Origin: JBGLNL01 sp964548045
GTDB lineage: Bacteria > Chloroflexota > Dehalococcoidia > SZUA-161 > SpSt-899
Assembly (NCBI GenBank): GCA_964548045.1
Contig: CAZJQZ010000128.1
Location: 1-6,999 of the forward strand
Direction: 5' to 3'
Length of the DNA stretch: 6,999 bases
This document shows, piece after piece, positions 6,593-6,999 of the stretch. The translations under genes and the position numbers were made by a program. Positions within the stretch are counted from its first letter, which is position 1. Each line of letters opens with the position of its first letter. Below the pieces are notes generated by a model. The model was not told where the DNA came from and searched no databases. It worked only from the letters and a program-made list of their open reading frames with translations.

Positions 6593-6999
6593 ATGATTGT
6601 AAAGGTGAAGGGAATGACGGGGCTCGTTTTGACACTCGTCATGGTGATGGCGATGGTCTTGCCTGCGGGCCTGGCTTTCGCGGATGACGCGCCTTCTATG
6701 GGTGGCGCAAACTGGAATTCCGATGGTGTGGAGTGGCAAATGTATACCACTTATGACACCAACACTCATGAGTACTGGACAAATTGGACGAATGGACACG
6801 CCTCCCGCGTGATTGGAGACTATACCAACCATATGCCGAGTACGGGTTCATGTAATGATGGGCGGGCTTGCGAATTCGACTATGGCGAGGGCTCGACATC
6901 GCGAAATGTCTATGACGGCAAAATGGTTCTTTCCGGTGTTTCCAATCGAGAAGCCAGGGGTTTCGCTACCGATGTCCGTGGACCGATGGATGTATGGTT
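6593..6999 (+). CDS. Secreted protein of unknown function, 3' end beyond window
   Basis: An open frame from ATG 6593 runs without a stop to the right edge (135 codons plus two bases). A purine-rich AAAGGGGG at 6576-6583 serves as the ribosome site, nine bases from the ATG. Residues 1-30 form a classic Sec signal peptide: basic start (K4, K6), a long hydrophobic core (LVLTLVMVMAMVLPAGLA) and an AFA|DD cleavage site. No lipobox is present. The mature part seen so far is rich in aromatic residues, asparagine, threonine and glycine (W41, W48, W62, W65; several Tyr), with two cysteines close together (C87, C93). This suits an extracellular beta-rich domain, perhaps a surface or matrix protein. I do not recognise the family. 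It has its own promoters and a long leader, so it is a unit separate from the lipoprotein gene. Confidence 0.8.
   Translation, partial: MIVKVKGMTGLVLTLVMVMAMVLPAGLAFADDAPSMGGANWNSDGVEWQMYTTYDTNTHEYWTNWTNGHASRVIGDYTNHMPSTGSCNDGRACEFDYGEGSTSRNVYDGKMVLSGVSNREARGFATDVRGPMDVW

Overview
The window is bacterial: it carries AGGAGGA-type ribosome sites, TTGACA-17-TAxxAT promoters, a lipoprotein signal and Sec signal peptides. The arylsulfotransferase-like protein ends in modules (glycine/aromatic-rich repeat plus a small beta-sandwich) that I associate with secreted proteins of Chloroflexota, especially Dehalococcoidia, and related subsurface or marine lineages. That placement is a recollection rather than a search result, and I hold it only moderately. 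No rRNA, tRNA, CRISPR array, transposase or integrase was seen.

Layout: (1) 3-1889 (+) is the nearly complete 3' part of an exported arylsulfotransferase (ASST)-family beta-propeller protein whose true start lies left of the window. (2) 1904-3406 (-) is a B12-binding-domain radical SAM enzyme that converges on gene 1 with only 14 bp between the stops. (3) 3407-3556 is a 150-bp divergent intergenic region with a plausible promoter for the rightward unit. (4) 3557-4957 (+) is a second B12-binding radical SAM enzyme with the same domain order as the first. (5) 5016-6032 (+) is a 338-aa lipoprotein of unknown function, 58 bp downstream of gene 4 and probably cotranscribed with it. (6) 6033-6592 is a 560-bp non-coding stretch with GC-rich hairpins, two tandem promoter-like sites and a long structured leader. 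(7) 6593-6999 (+) is the start of a secreted protein that runs off the right edge.

The products divide into two cytosolic radical SAM enzymes, very likely acting on organic substrates I cannot name, and three exported proteins (ASST-like, lipoprotein, terminal secreted protein). The divergent radical SAM pair plus lipoprotein could be a small biosynthetic or envelope-modification cassette, but nothing seen proves they work together. I find no convincing wholly new system. The most notable items are the ASST-like protein, whose catalytic sulfo-histidine position appears to be valine; the structured, GNRA-capped leader before the last gene; and the uncharacterised lipoprotein.
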